A stretch of 64,000 nt of DNA from Roseovarius sp. (GTDB taxonomy: Bacteria; Pseudomonadota; Alphaproteobacteria; Rhodobacterales; Rhodobacteraceae). Numbering within the stretch: the stretch's first letter is position 1; each line of letters begins with the position of its first letter. The position numbers and the translations under genes were made by a program. The stretch spans positions 434,001 to 498,000 of the forward strand of contig NZ_JALUXE010000030.1 of the NCBI RefSeq assembly GCF_027019125.1, in the 5' to 3' direction. The notes under the pieces are model-generated. The model did no database searches and was not told where the DNA came from. It was given only the letters and a program-made list of their open reading frames with translations. This document shows positions 1 through 12,368 of this stretch, in pieces.

Positions 1-1
1 C

Positions 2-1918
2 TTTCAGCCGGTCGTAAGCCGCGCCGCAAGCGCCGATGCCCCGGCGGGAGCGGGCAACGAGGTCTTGCCATCGCTGGATGAGGCGGGGGTTTTCTACATT
101 CTGGAACGCGCCCCGGTCGTGACCGGCGAGGAACTGGTCGATGCGCAGCCCGATTTCGATCAGAATGGCCGACCGGCGGTCTCATTCCGCTTCAATCCCA
201 CGGGCGCGCGCAAGTTCGGCGATTACACGGCTGAGAACATCGGCAATCCCTTTGCCATCGTTCTCGATGGCGAGGTCATCAGCGCGCCTGTGATCCAGAG
301 CCATATTCCCGGCGGATCGGGCATCATTACCGGCAATTTCAATGTCGAGGACAGCACGCAACTCGCGGTGCTCTTGCGCGCGGGCGCGCTGCCTGCCGGG
401 CTTGAGTTTCTCGAAGAGCGCACGGTGGGCCCGGAACTGGGTGCGGACAGTATCGAAGCGGGCAAGCTGGCCTGCCTCGTGGCCTTTGCTCTGGTGCTGT
501 TCTACATGGTCCTGAGCTATGGCATCTTTGGCATTTTTGCCAATCTGGCGCTGATCGTGAACGTCGGGTTGATCTTTGGGCTGTTGAGCCTCATCGGCTC
601 TACGTTGACGCTGCCGGGCATCGCCGGGATCGTGCTGACCATCGGTATGGCGGTGGATGCCAACGTGCTGGTGTTCGAGCGCATCCGCGAAGAGATGAGA
701 TCGGCCAAGGGGGCCGCGCGTGCGATTGACCTCGGGTATGAAAAGGCGATGAGCGCCATTGTGGACGCCAATATCACCACCTTCATGACCGCGCTCATCC
801 TCTATGTCATGGGCTCTGGCCCGGTGCGTGGCTTTGCCATCACGCTGGGGCTGGGGATTGTGACCTCGGTCTTTACCGCGCTCTTTGTGACGCGCCTGAT
901 CACGGTCATGTGGTTCGAGCGCAAGCGGCCCAAGACGGTCCTGAGCGGGCGCAGTTTCCGGATCGTGCCGGAAACCACCTCTTGGGATTTCTTCAGCCGG
1001 TGGAAGCTGTGGTTGGGCATTTCCGGGGTCATGATCCTCGTGGCGCTTGGCTCTTTTGCCATGCAGGGGCTGAATTTCGGTATTGATTTCAAGGGTGGCA
1101 CCACGATCCGCACGCTCAGCGCCGAGCAGGTTGACATTGGCACCTATCGCGGCGCGATCAACGATCTGGGCTTGGGCGATGTGAGCATCACTGAGGTATT
1201 CGACCCGACCTTTGGCCCCGAAGAGAATGTGGCGATGCTGCGGATACAGGCGCAGGATGAGGCCGAGAGCGTGACACCCGAGGTCATTACAGCGGTCGAA
1301 GCGGCGTTGCAGCAGGTGGTCCCGGATATTCAGTTCACCTCGGTCGAGAGCGTGGGGCCGAAAGTGTCGGGCGAGCTGATCCAGACGGCGGTGCTTGCCG
1401 TTGTCCTCGCGATCGGGGCGGTACTGATCTACATCTGGATGCGCTTCGAGTGGCAATTCGCGGTGGGGGCGGTCATCGCGCTTGTGCATGACGTCGCGCT
1501 GACGGTCGGGGTGTTCTCGGAATTGCAGATCCAGTTCGATCTGGCGATTATCGCGGCCCTCCTGACGCTGGTCGGCTATTCGCTGAACGACACGGTGGTG
1601 GTGTTCGACCGGGTGCGGGAGAACCTGCGCAAATACAAGCAGAAGCCGCTGCGCGAGGTTCTCAACCTCTCGATCAACGAAACGCTGAGCCGAACCATGG
1701 TGACGTCGCTGACCACGCTGCTGGCCCTGTTGGCGCTCTACTTCCTTGGCGGTGACGTGATCCGGGGGTTTGTTTTCGCGATGATCTGGGGGATTATCGT
1801 GGGCACCTATTCGTCGATCTTCGTGGCCAGCACGGTGCTGATGTGGCTGGGTGTGAAGCGCGACTGGTCCAAGCCGGATGCCAACGCGGGCACGCAATTC
1901 GCCAATATAGATGCCTGA
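2..1918 (+). CDS. secDF: Protein translocase SecDF (fused SecD C-terminal part + SecF), 5' end outside window
   Basis: Frame open from base 2. SecD-like VFERIREEMR...GLGIVTSVFTALFVTRL, then SecF-like NFGIDFKGGT...VVVFDRVREN in one uninterrupted frame. Confidence 0.93.
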   Translation, partial: FQPVVSRAASADAPAGAGNEVLPSLDEAGVFYILERAPVVTGEELVDAQPDFDQNGRPAVSFRFNPTGARKFGDYTAENIGNPFAIVLDGEVISAPVIQSHIPGGSGIITGNFNVEDSTQLAVLLRAGALPAGLEFLEERTVGPELGADSIEAGKLACLVAFALVLFYMVLSYGIFGIFANLALIVNVGLIFGLLSLIGSTLTLPGIAGIVLTIGMAVDANVLVFERIREEMRSAKGAARAIDLGYEKAMSAIVDANITTFMTALILYVMGSGPVRGFAITLGLGIVTSVFTALFVTRLITVMWFERKRPKTVLSGRSFRIVPETTSWDFFSRWKLWLGISGVMILVALGSFAMQGLNFGIDFKGGTTIRTLSAEQVDIGTYRGAINDLGLGDVSITEVFDPTFGPEENVAMLRIQAQDEAESVTPEVITAVEAALQQVVPDIQFTSVESVGPKVSGELIQTAVLAVVLAIGAVLIYIWMRFEWQFAVGAVIALVHDVALTVGVFSELQIQFDLAIIAALLTLVGYSLNDTVVVFDRVRENLRKYKQKPLREVLNLSINETLSRTMVTSLTTLLALLALYFLGGDVIRGFVFAMIWGIIVGTYSSIFVASTVLMWLGVKRDWSKPDANAGTQFANIDA

Positions 1919-2675
1919 GACGCTGAGCGCGGTCTGGGCTACGCCGGGGCTGCCATGGCTCTTGCTGGCGATTGCATTGGCGGGGATCGTGCGCGGCTTT
2001 ACCGGATTTGGCACGGCGCTGATCTTTGTGCCGGTGGCGGGAATATTCCTGCCGCCGGAGGTCGTCGTGGGGGTGATCACGCTGACGGGCATTGCCAGCA
2101 CCTCGGCGCTGTTGCCGCGGGCGTGGTCGCATGCGGATCGGCGCGAGGTGGGTATCCTGGCGTTTGCGGCGCTCGTGACCGTGCCGCTCGGCCTGTGGCT
2201 CATGGCGCGGCTGGATCCGGTGAGCATTCGTTGGGTGGTGGCCGCCGTCGGAACCGGGACCCTGGCCGCACTCATCACCGGGTGGCGGTTTTCGGGGCAG
2301 GTGGGGCGGCCCATGCTGGTGGCGATTGGCGCGTTGGCCGGGGTGATCGGTGGGCTGACGGGATTGACGGGCCCGGTGGTGATCCTGTTCTACCTCGCCG
2401 GGCAAGCGGTGGCGCAATCGGTGCGGGCCAATACGATCCTCTTTCTGGCGGCGCTCGATGTGGTCATCGTGGTGAACCTGCTCTTGCGCGGGGCGATCAA
2501 TGGCCAGATTTTCCTTTTGGCGCTGATACTTGCGGTGCCTTACTTCATCACGTCGCTGTTCGGCCAATCGCTCTTTGACCCGCGTCACGAGCGGCTTTAT
2601 CGTTGGGCGGCCTATGCGGTGATCGGTCTGGCGGTGATAAGCGGGCTGCCAATCTGGGGCAAGGAAGGGGGATAA
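1911..2675 (+). CDS. TSUP (TauE/SafE) family membrane permease
   Basis: 254 aa multi-TM protein with RGFTGFGTALIFVP and GGLTGLTGPVVILFYL motifs; start overlaps secDF stop. Confidence 0.85.
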   Translation: MPETLSAVWATPGLPWLLLAIALAGIVRGFTGFGTALIFVPVAGIFLPPEVVVGVITLTGIASTSALLPRAWSHADRREVGILAFAALVTVPLGLWLMARLDPVSIRWVVAAVGTGTLAALITGWRFSGQVGRPMLVAIGALAGVIGGLTGLTGPVVILFYLAGQAVAQSVRANTILFLAALDVVIVVNLLLRGAINGQIFLLALILAVPYFITSLFGQSLFDPRHERLYRWAAYAVIGLAVISGLPIWGKEGG

Positions 2676-2678
2676 GCC

Positions 2679-3032
2679 ATGCGCATGACGGAGATCAGTT
2701 TTGACGCGGCAACGCCGATTGATGGCTATGGGCCTGGGTTTTTTCGAGTTGCCGGGCAGGTGATGGAGGGGGCTATTCTTGTCACCCCGACGGGCGCGCG
2801 CGGATGGGGCGGCTACGAGGATGTGGCGGCGCTGATGGCTCTGGCGGCGGATGTCGATGTGATCTTTATCGGAACCGGGGCGGAAATAGCGCATATTCCC
2901 AAACGGTTGCGCGATGATCTTGAGGCGGCGGGACTTGGCGTGGAAACGATGAATTCGCCCGCGGCCTGCCGGACTTATAACGTCCTTCTCTCCGAAGGGC
3001 GCCGGGTCGCGGCGGCGGTGCTGCCGGTGTGA
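2679..3032 (+). CDS. Mth938-like domain protein
   Basis: 117 aa; VDVIFIGTGAEIAHIPKRLRDDLEAAGLGVETMNSPAACRTYNVLLSEGRRVAAAVLPV is typical of the family. Confidence 0.8.
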   Translation: MRMTEISFDAATPIDGYGPGFFRVAGQVMEGAILVTPTGARGWGGYEDVAALMALAADVDVIFIGTGAEIAHIPKRLRDDLEAAGLGVETMNSPAACRTYNVLLSEGRRVAAAVLPV

Positions 3033-3088
3033 CGATCCGCGCGCCGATGGTGCTTTTCCAAGGTCTCGCATTGGGCTAAGCACGGCGC

Positions 3089-3706
3089 ATGATGTTGCAA
3101 GTCTCTGATCTGACCATTGCGCGCGGCGGGATACCCGTGCTGGAAGGGGTGCGTTTCACGCTGGCCCCCGGTCAGGCGCTTGTGGTGCGTGGTCCAAACG
3201 GGATTGGCAAGACCACGCTCTTGCGGACGATTGCGGGTTTGCAGCCGCCGGTTTCAGGCCGGATCGACGTGCCGCCGGAAAGCCTTGTCTATGCCGGGCA
3301 TGCGGATGGGATCAAGGCCACGCTGAGCGTCAACGAGAACTTGAAGTTCTGGGCGGAAGTCTTTGGTCAGAAAGACTATTCCAAGGCGATTGAGGTGTTC
3401 AACCTTGGTCCCCTGGCCACGCGCCCCGCCGGCGCGCTCTCGGCCGGGCAAAAGCGGCGTCTGGGGCTTGCGCGGTTATTGGTGACAGGGCGGGCGATCT
3501 GGGTGCTGGATGAGCCGACCGTGTCGCTCGATACGGATGCGGTGGCGATGTTCGCACATGCCGTGCGCGGGCATCTGGCGACGGGTGGCATGGCGCTGAT
3601 GGCCACACATATCGACCTCGGGCTTGGCGAGGCACAGGTGCTGGATGTTGCCGCGTTCAAGGCCAAGCCATTGGCGGATAACGACTTTGACGGGGCCTTC
3701 TTGTGA
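3089..3706 (+). CDS. ccmA: Heme exporter ATP-binding protein CcmA
   Basis: ABC ATPase ([33 protein letters not shown]) directly followed by ccmB/ccmC. Confidence 0.95.
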   Translation: MMLQVSDLTIARGGIPVLEGVRFTLAPGQALVVRGPNGIGKTTLLRTIAGLQPPVSGRIDVPPESLVYAGHADGIKATLSVNENLKFWAEVFGQKDYSKAIEVFNLGPLATRPAGALSAGQKRRLGLARLLVTGRAIWVLDEPTVSLDTDAVAMFAHAVRGHLATGGMALMATHIDLGLGEAQVLDVAAFKAKPLADNDFDGAFL

Positions 3707-4359
3707 TTGCGCTGCTTCTCAGGGATATTCGTCTGGCGATGCGAGCGGGTGGCGGCTTTGGTCTCGGGCTGTCGTTTTTCCTGATCGTCGTGGTGCTGGT
3801 GCCCTTTGGCGTGGGGCCGCAAAGCGCGCTTTTGACGGTGATCGCGCCCGGTATCCTGTGGTTGGGCGCGCTGCTGGCGTGCCTGCTGTCGCTTGACCGC
3901 ATTCTCGCGCTCGACTGGGAGGATGGGAGCCTCGATCTGCTGGCCACCTCACCCCTGCCGATGGAGGGGATCGTGAGCGTCAAGGCGCTTGCGCATTGGG
4001 TGACCACGGGCCTGCCCCTGGTGGCGGCGGCCCCGGTGCTGGGTCTTTTGCTCAACCTCTCGGAACCGGGCTACAAGTGGTTGATTATCTCTCTTTTTCT
4101 GGGAACGCCCGCACTGAGTGTGATCGGCACTTTCGGTGCGGCGCTGACGGTCGGGCTCAAGCGTGGGGGTCTGCTCCTCAGCCTGCTTGTGCTGCCGCTC
4201 TACGTGCCTACATTGATCTTTGGGGCCGAGGTGGCGCGGCGCGGCGCGGAGGGGTTGGACGCAACCACGCCGCTCTTGATGCTGGCGGGGATCACCTGCG
4301 GCACCATCGCGCTTTTGCCTTTTGCCTCGGCTGCGGTATTGAGAGTGAACCTGCGCTGA
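3703..4359 (+). CDS. ccmB: Heme exporter protein CcmB
   Basis: 218 aa membrane protein overlapping ccmA by 4 nt, in ccm order. Confidence 0.95.
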   Translation: MIALLLRDIRLAMRAGGGFGLGLSFFLIVVVLVPFGVGPQSALLTVIAPGILWLGALLACLLSLDRILALDWEDGSLDLLATSPLPMEGIVSVKALAHWVTTGLPLVAAAPVLGLLLNLSEPGYKWLIISLFLGTPALSVIGTFGAALTVGLKRGGLLLSLLVLPLYVPTLIFGAEVARRGAEGLDATTPLLMLAGITCGTIALLPFASAAVLRVNLR

Positions 4360-4375
4360 TGACACGGGAAATACG

Positions 4376-5116
4376 ATGAACCTGAACGCATTCTGGGAAT
4401 ATGCCAATCCCAAGAAATTCATCCAGACCGCCGACCGGCTCTTGCCGTGGTTCGCGGGGCTTGCGGCGGTGACCTTGGTGGGCGGTCTGATCTGGGGGTT
4501 CTTCTTTACGCCTGCGGACTATCGCCAAGGGTCGACAGTAAAAATCATTTATTTACATGTGCCTAGCGCGCTGATGGCGATCAATGCCTGGTTGATGATG
4601 CTGGTCACATCGCTGATCTGGATCGTCCGGCGGCATCATGTGAGCGCGCTGGCGGCGCGGGCGGCGGCGCCGGTGGGCATGGTAATGACGCTGATTGCGC
4701 TGGTGACCGGGGCCATCTGGGGCCAGCCGATGTGGGGCACCTGGTGGGCCTGGGATCCGCGGCTGACCAGTTTTCTCATCCTTTTTCTGTTTTATCTCGG
4801 GTACATAGCCCTGTGGGAAGCGATCGAGAATGACGACACGGCGGCGGACCTGACCAGTATTCTTTGCCTTGTGGGATCGGTCTTTGCCCTGCTCAGCCGC
4901 TATGCGGTCAATTTCTGGAACCAGGGGCTGCATCAGGGGGCGTCGCTCAGCCTCGACAAGGAGGAGAATGTGGCGGATGTGTTCTGGTATCCGCTGCTGG
5001 TCTGCATTGCTGGTTTTGTCTTTCTTTTCATAGCCTTGGTGTTGATGCGGACGCGAACGGAAATTCGCGCGCGGCGGATGCGGGCGCTTTTGACGCGCGA
5101 GAGGATGGAGGCATGA
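4376..5116 (+). CDS. ccmC: Heme exporter protein CcmC
   Basis: WGTWWAWDPRLTS tryptophan-rich heme-handling motif. Confidence 0.96.
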   Translation: MNLNAFWEYANPKKFIQTADRLLPWFAGLAAVTLVGGLIWGFFFTPADYRQGSTVKIIYLHVPSALMAINAWLMMLVTSLIWIVRRHHVSALAARAAAPVGMVMTLIALVTGAIWGQPMWGTWWAWDPRLTSFLILFLFYLGYIALWEAIENDDTAADLTSILCLVGSVFALLSRYAVNFWNQGLHQGASLSLDKEENVADVFWYPLLVCIAGFVFLFIALVLMRTRTEIRARRMRALLTRERMEA

Positions 5117-5271
5117 TGCCGGATTTGGGGAAATACGCAGACGCGGTCTTGTCGTCCTATGCCGTGTCGATCCTGATGATCGTGGTGGTGGTGCTGCTGA
5201 GTGTGCGCCGGTCAAATCGCGTGAAGAGAGAGCTGCAAGAGCTTGAAAGCAAGGTGAAATCCAATGGCTAA
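5113..5271 (+). CDS. ccmD: Heme exporter protein CcmD
   Basis: 52 aa single-TM MMPDLGKYADAVLSSYAVSILMIVVVVLLSVRRSNRVKRELQELESKVKSNG; ATGA overlap with ccmC and overlap with ccmG. Confidence 0.88.
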   Translation: MMPDLGKYADAVLSSYAVSILMIVVVVLLSVRRSNRVKRELQELESKVKSNG

Positions 5272-5797
5272 ACTCTCTCCCATGATGGTGCTGCCGCTGG
5301 TGATCTTTGCCGGATTTGCCGGGCTCGCCTTTGTCGGGTTGCAGCGGGACAACCCCAACGAGCTGCCCTCGGCGCTGGCCGGCAAGGCGGCGCCGGCGGT
5401 GGTCGTGACACCGCTTGGCGATGGAAAGACGTTTACGGACAGTGACTTGCGCGACGGAACGGTCAAGCTGGTGAACTATTGGGCAAGCTGGTGTGCGCCC
5501 TGTCGGGTAGAGCATCCCAACCTTGAGAAACTGGCCAGGGACGGGATCACGATTTATGGTGTGAACTACAAGGACAAGGCCGATAACGCCTTGAATTTCC
5601 TGAAGGAGCTTGGGAATCCCTATGCCGCCATGGGCGCGGATGAAACTGGGCGGATGGCGCTGGATTGGGGCGTCTATGGCGTGCCCGAGACCTATGTCAT
5701 TGATGGCGAAGGCAATATCGTGCTGCGCTTTGCCGGGCCGATCACCGAGCGGGTGATGCAGAGCACGATCCTGCCTGCGATCGAGGCCGCGCGCTAG
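5264..5797 (+). CDS. ccmG: Thiol:disulfide interchange protein CcmG/DsbE
   Basis: Thioredoxin-fold NYWASWCAPCRVEHP and GVYGVPETYVID motifs, in the ccm operon. Confidence 0.94.
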   Translation: MAKLSPMMVLPLVIFAGFAGLAFVGLQRDNPNELPSALAGKAAPAVVVTPLGDGKTFTDSDLRDGTVKLVNYWASWCAPCRVEHPNLEKLARDGITIYGVNYKDKADNALNFLKELGNPYAAMGADETGRMALDWGVYGVPETYVIDGEGNIVLRFAGPITERVMQSTILPAIEAAR

Positions 5798-5820
5798 GGG
5801 CGCTTGGCGCAAGGCCGCGC

Positions 5821-5889
5821 GACCTTACGATTTGTAAGGAGTGTACGCAGATTTCGTAAGGTCCGACGGCACCCGTCATTGCGGTGCCG
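5821..5889. repeat. 43-bp element copy 1 (GACCTTACG-N25-CGTAAGGTC, 5821-5863) plus adjacent hairpin (5867-5889)
   Basis: 9-bp inverted outer arms and an internal CCTTAC-N5-GTAAGG palindrome; second copy at 52130-52172 with the same 25-nt spacing. Confidence 0.7.
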
Positions 5890-6019
5890 CACAGTCCTGC
5901 GCGCTGGTCGTTGCGGGCAGCGGGCAGGCGGGTTGCTTGGAATTGTCGCCATAGGCGCCATAGACGGCGAGCAGGCTGATCAGCCCGGCCTGGGCGAGGA
6001 TGAGTGCGGTGGTGCGCAT
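5876..6019 (-). CDS. Small 47-aa hypothetical protein with N-terminal hydrophobic segment
   Basis: Read from sequence: MRTTALILAQAGLISLLAVYGAYGDNSKQPACPLPATTSAQDCAAPQ*; purine-rich gagaaaggg upstream of the ATG. Confidence 0.5.
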   Translation of the reverse strand: MRTTALILAQAGLISLLAVYGAYGDNSKQPACPLPATTSAQDCAAPQ

Positions 6020-6221
6020 GGTTTACCCTTTCTCAATCTCCTGCCCTCAAGATTGGGGCGGAACGATCACGGAAAAAGGGGAATCATCTCACGATGGCAT
6101 CAGGAGCGCGGGACCGGCGGGGAATGGCCGGAAATTGGGCGGCGCAGGCGGAACCCTGCGCAGGACATGAAAAAGGCGGCCCGGATGAGGGGCCGCCCTG
6201 GTGATGAGACCGCAGGGTTTA

Positions 6222-8987
<2,766 letters not shown>

Positions 8988-9219
8988 GGTCGAGGCTGGA
9001 TCACTTGATCCTGCTTCTGACCGATTTGAAACGCTCGATCAAGAGGGGGGAGAGAATATTTGTATACTATTGCACACAATTGATCGATGTTTCAGGAAAT
9101 CACCGCCGACTCTCGAAACGTTGATTGGTTATTGTGGGACAGGCGGCCTAGATACGTAGGGGCGCGGATATGATATGTTGCGCATGTGATTTTGCACAGC
9201 GAGCGGGAAGACCAACGAT

Positions 9220-9924
9220 ATGCGACACGTTGCAGCGAGCGTATGCGCAGGGCTTTTGTCCCTCTGGGCGGTGCAGGCCGGTGCAGAGGATAGGCCTGTG
9301 GTGGTGGAATTGTTCACCTCGCAGGGCTGTGCCTCTTGTCCGCCGGCGGATGCGTATTTTCAGGACCTCGCGGCGCGGGAGGATGTGGTCGCGCTGTCGC
9401 TGCATGTGGATTACTGGGACTATATCGGCTGGGAGGACAGTTTCGGCAGTCCCGACAACAGCGCCCGGCAGCGTGGCTATGCCAAGGCGGGCGAGCGCAA
9501 GATGGTCTATACGCCGCAGATGATCATCAACGGGTCCGATCATGTGGTGGGCACCCGGTTCGAGGATGTCGAGGCGCTGATCGCGCGGCACAAGGCGGAA
9601 AAGCACAATGGAATCGCCCTGGAGGTGGAGCGCGACGAGACGCAGGTGCGGATCGTGGCGCGGTCCGAGCCTGCGCGCACGATGCCGCTGACGGTACAGT
9701 TGGTGCGTTATATCCCCGAGGAGACGGTTGCCATCGAACATGGCGAGAATGCCGGGAAAACCATCACCTATGCCAATATCGTGACGGAGATGACGCCGCT
9801 TGCGGTGTGGGACAGTCGCGAGCCGCTGACGCTGGATTTCACGCTGGCCCGCGAGGACAAGGCGATCGTGCTGCTGCAATATGTGGATTTCGGAACGATC
9901 GAGGCGGTTGCGCATCTGCGCTGA
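9220..9924 (+). CDS. DUF1223 thioredoxin-like secreted protein
   Basis: Signal peptide then VVELFTSQGCASCPPADAYFQDLA...VDYWDYIGWEDSF. Confidence 0.88.
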   Translation: MRHVAASVCAGLLSLWAVQAGAEDRPVVVELFTSQGCASCPPADAYFQDLAAREDVVALSLHVDYWDYIGWEDSFGSPDNSARQRGYAKAGERKMVYTPQMIINGSDHVVGTRFEDVEALIARHKAEKHNGIALEVERDETQVRIVARSEPARTMPLTVQLVRYIPEETVAIEHGENAGKTITYANIVTEMTPLAVWDSREPLTLDFTLAREDKAIVLLQYVDFGTIEAVAHLR

Positions 9925-10005
9925 GGGCCCGCAGCGGGACAGCGCGGTGATATTGAGTATTTCGGGAACGATGAAGCCTGCGGGTTTTGGCGCGGACGGG
10001 CGGGG

Positions 10006-11013
10006 TTATCCGCCCGTGTGGCTCATGTGGCGCGAGACACGGCCGTCGACGGTCTGGCGCGAATAGTCGAAATCGTGCCCCTTGGGTTTGCGGCGGATGG
10101 CGGCGCGAATGGCCTCTTCCAGCATGGCGTCGCTGCCGGGATTGTTGCGCAGGGGCGCGCGCAGGTCGGCCATGTCCTCTTGGCCGAGGCACATGTAAAG
10201 CTCGCCGGTGCAGGTGAGGCGCACGCGGTTGCAGCTTTCGCAGAAATTATGCGTGAGCGGCGTGATGAAGCCGATCTTTTGGCCGGTTTCCTCAAGGCGC
10301 ACATAGCGGGCGGGGCCGCCGCTGCGCTCGGTCAATTCGGTGAGGGTGAAGCGTTCGCGCAAGCGCGCGCGCAGATCGGAGAGTTTCCAGTATTGGCCCA
10401 AGCGGTCCTCGTTGCCGATGTCGCCCATCGGCATCACCTCGATGAAGGTGAGGTCCATGTCGCGCGACGCGCACCACTCGGTGAGGGTGAACAGCTCGTC
10501 CTCGTTGAAGCCCTTGAGCGCCACGGTGTTGATCTTGACGCGCAGTCCCGCGTTCTGGGCGGCGTCGATCCCCTTGAGCACCTGGGCCAAGCGGCCCCAG
10601 CGGGTGATGTCGGCGAATTTCTGATCATCGAGCGTGTCGAGCGAGATATTCACCCGGCGCACGCCAGCGGCATGGAGGTCGGCCGCGAAGCGTTCCATCT
10701 GGCTGCCGTTGGTGGTGAGGGTCAATTCCTTGAGCGCGCCCGAGTCCAAATGGCGGGTCATCGCGTCGAAGAAGGTCATGATGCCCTTGCGCACCAGCGG
10801 TTCGCCGCCGGTGATGCGCAGCTTCTGCACCCCCATGCGCACGAAGGTCGAGCAAAGCCTGTCCAGTTCCTCGAGCGTGAGCAATTCGCGCTTGGGCAGG
10901 AAGGTCATGTTCTCGGACATGCAATAGACGCAGCGGAAATCGCAGCGGTCTGTCACGGAGACACGCAGGTAGGAAATGGCGCGTTGGAACGGGTCGATGA
11001 GCGGTGCTGTCAT
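10006..11013 (-). CDS. moaA: GTP 3',8-cyclase MoaA
   Basis: Radical-SAM [26 protein letters not shown]-terminal [21 protein letters not shown]. Confidence 0.96.
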   Translation of the reverse strand: MTAPLIDPFQRAISYLRVSVTDRCDFRCVYCMSENMTFLPKRELLTLEELDRLCSTFVRMGVQKLRITGGEPLVRKGIMTFFDAMTRHLDSGALKELTLTTNGSQMERFAADLHAAGVRRVNISLDTLDDQKFADITRWGRLAQVLKGIDAAQNAGLRVKINTVALKGFNEDELFTLTEWCASRDMDLTFIEVMPMGDIGNEDRLGQYWKLSDLRARLRERFTLTELTERSGGPARYVRLEETGQKIGFITPLTHNFCESCNRVRLTCTGELYMCLGQEDMADLRAPLRNNPGSDAMLEEAIRAAIRRKPKGHDFDYSRQTVDGRVSRHMSHTGG

Positions 11014-11098
11014 GGCGCAAATCTAGGGGGGGCGGCGCGGCGGGGCAAGGGACAAGTTGGCCGTTGAAGGGCTGAAGCATGGGGGGTAGGGTGGACAA

Positions 11099-11539
11099 AT
11101 GAGGCTTTTGATCGTGATCTTGGGCGTTCTGACGGTTTCGGGCTGTGCGCAGGTGGAGCGGCTGTTTGGCCCGCGCGCGGAGCCTGCGCCCGAAGTGGTG
11201 GCGCCGATGACGCCGGAAACGCTGGACGCGACGACGCCCGCCGAGCGCAAGGCGGCGCGGGTCGAGGCGGCCACGGCATCGGCGGGCGCGCTGGGCACGA
11301 CCGTGGCCTCGCTTGGATCGCCGGCCGAGCCGGGGCTCTGGCTCAAGACGCCTCTGGTCGATGTGCCGGGGCGCGGGCGGGTGGATTATGCGCCGACCGG
11401 GCAGTCGGTGGCGGTAGACCTCGTTCCGCTAGAGGCCGAGCGCGGCGCGGGCAGCCAATTGTCGCTGGCGGGGTTCCGCGCCCTGGGGGCGGCGCTGACG
11501 GCGCTGCCGGAGTTGCGGGTATACCGGCTGGCCGAATAG
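11099..11539 (+). CDS. Hypothetical lipoprotein
   Basis: N-terminus MRLLIVILGVLTVSGCAQ with lipobox-like VSGC. Confidence 0.7.
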   Translation: MRLLIVILGVLTVSGCAQVERLFGPRAEPAPEVVAPMTPETLDATTPAERKAARVEAATASAGALGTTVASLGSPAEPGLWLKTPLVDVPGRGRVDYAPTGQSVAVDLVPLEAERGAGSQLSLAGFRALGAALTALPELRVYRLAE

Positions 11540-11612
11540 GGCCTGTGCATTTTCCTTTGTAATTCGGGCAGGGGCGCACTATCCGCTGGCGTGAGGCGGC
11601 GAGGGAGCAGGC

Positions 11613-12278
11613 ATGCGCACGGTGGTTTTCGATCTGGATGGAACGCTCGCGGATACGAGCGGCGATTTGCTGGCGGCGGCCAATACCTGTTTTCGCGACA
11701 TGGGCGCGGGCGATCTGCTGCGGGCCGAAACCGACACCGGCGTGGCCCTTCGTGGCGGGCGCGCGATGCTGCGTTTGGGGATGGAGCGGCTGGGCCGGGC
11801 CGGGGATGAGGCCACCATCGACCGCTATTACCCGGTGTTGCTGGAGGCCTATGCGCAAGCGATTGACGTGCACACGGTGCTCTATCCCGGTGCCATGGCG
11901 GCTGTGGAGCGGCTGAGCGGCGATGGCTACCGCGTGGCGATCTGCACCAACAAGCCCGAGCGTCTGGCGCGTATCCTGTTGGAGCGGTTGGGGGTATTGG
12001 GGGCGTTTCAGGCGCTCACGGGCGCGGATACGCTGGCGGTGCGCAAGCCTGATCCCGAGCATCTGCGCGAAACGGTGCGACGGGCGGGGGGCGACCCGGC
12101 CCGCGCGCTGATGGTGGGCGATACGGTGACGGATCACGATACCGCGCGGGCGGCGGGGGTGCCGTCGGTGCTGGTTGGGTTCGGCCCCGGCGGGGCGGCG
12201 GTGGCGGCGCTGAAGCCCGAGGCCGTGATCGCGCATTACGACGAATTGCCCGGCGTGGTGCGGCGTCTTATCGGCTGA
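11613..12278 (+). CDS. gph: HAD-family phosphoglycolate phosphatase
   Basis: VFDLDGTLADTSGD, TNKPERLA, MVGDTVTDHDTARAAGVPSVLVGFG. Confidence 0.9.
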   Translation: MRTVVFDLDGTLADTSGDLLAAANTCFRDMGAGDLLRAETDTGVALRGGRAMLRLGMERLGRAGDEATIDRYYPVLLEAYAQAIDVHTVLYPGAMAAVERLSGDGYRVAICTNKPERLARILLERLGVLGAFQALTGADTLAVRKPDPEHLRETVRRAGGDPARALMVGDTVTDHDTARAAGVPSVLVGFGPGGAAVAALKPEAVIAHYDELPGVVRRLIG

Positions 12279-12368
12279 GCCGCAGGGCGGTTTCGGGTTT
12301 TCTGAAGGAAGGTGGGGCCGGGCCGCAAAGCCATTGACGCAAGGCCGGGTGCGCCCCACAACAAGGAC

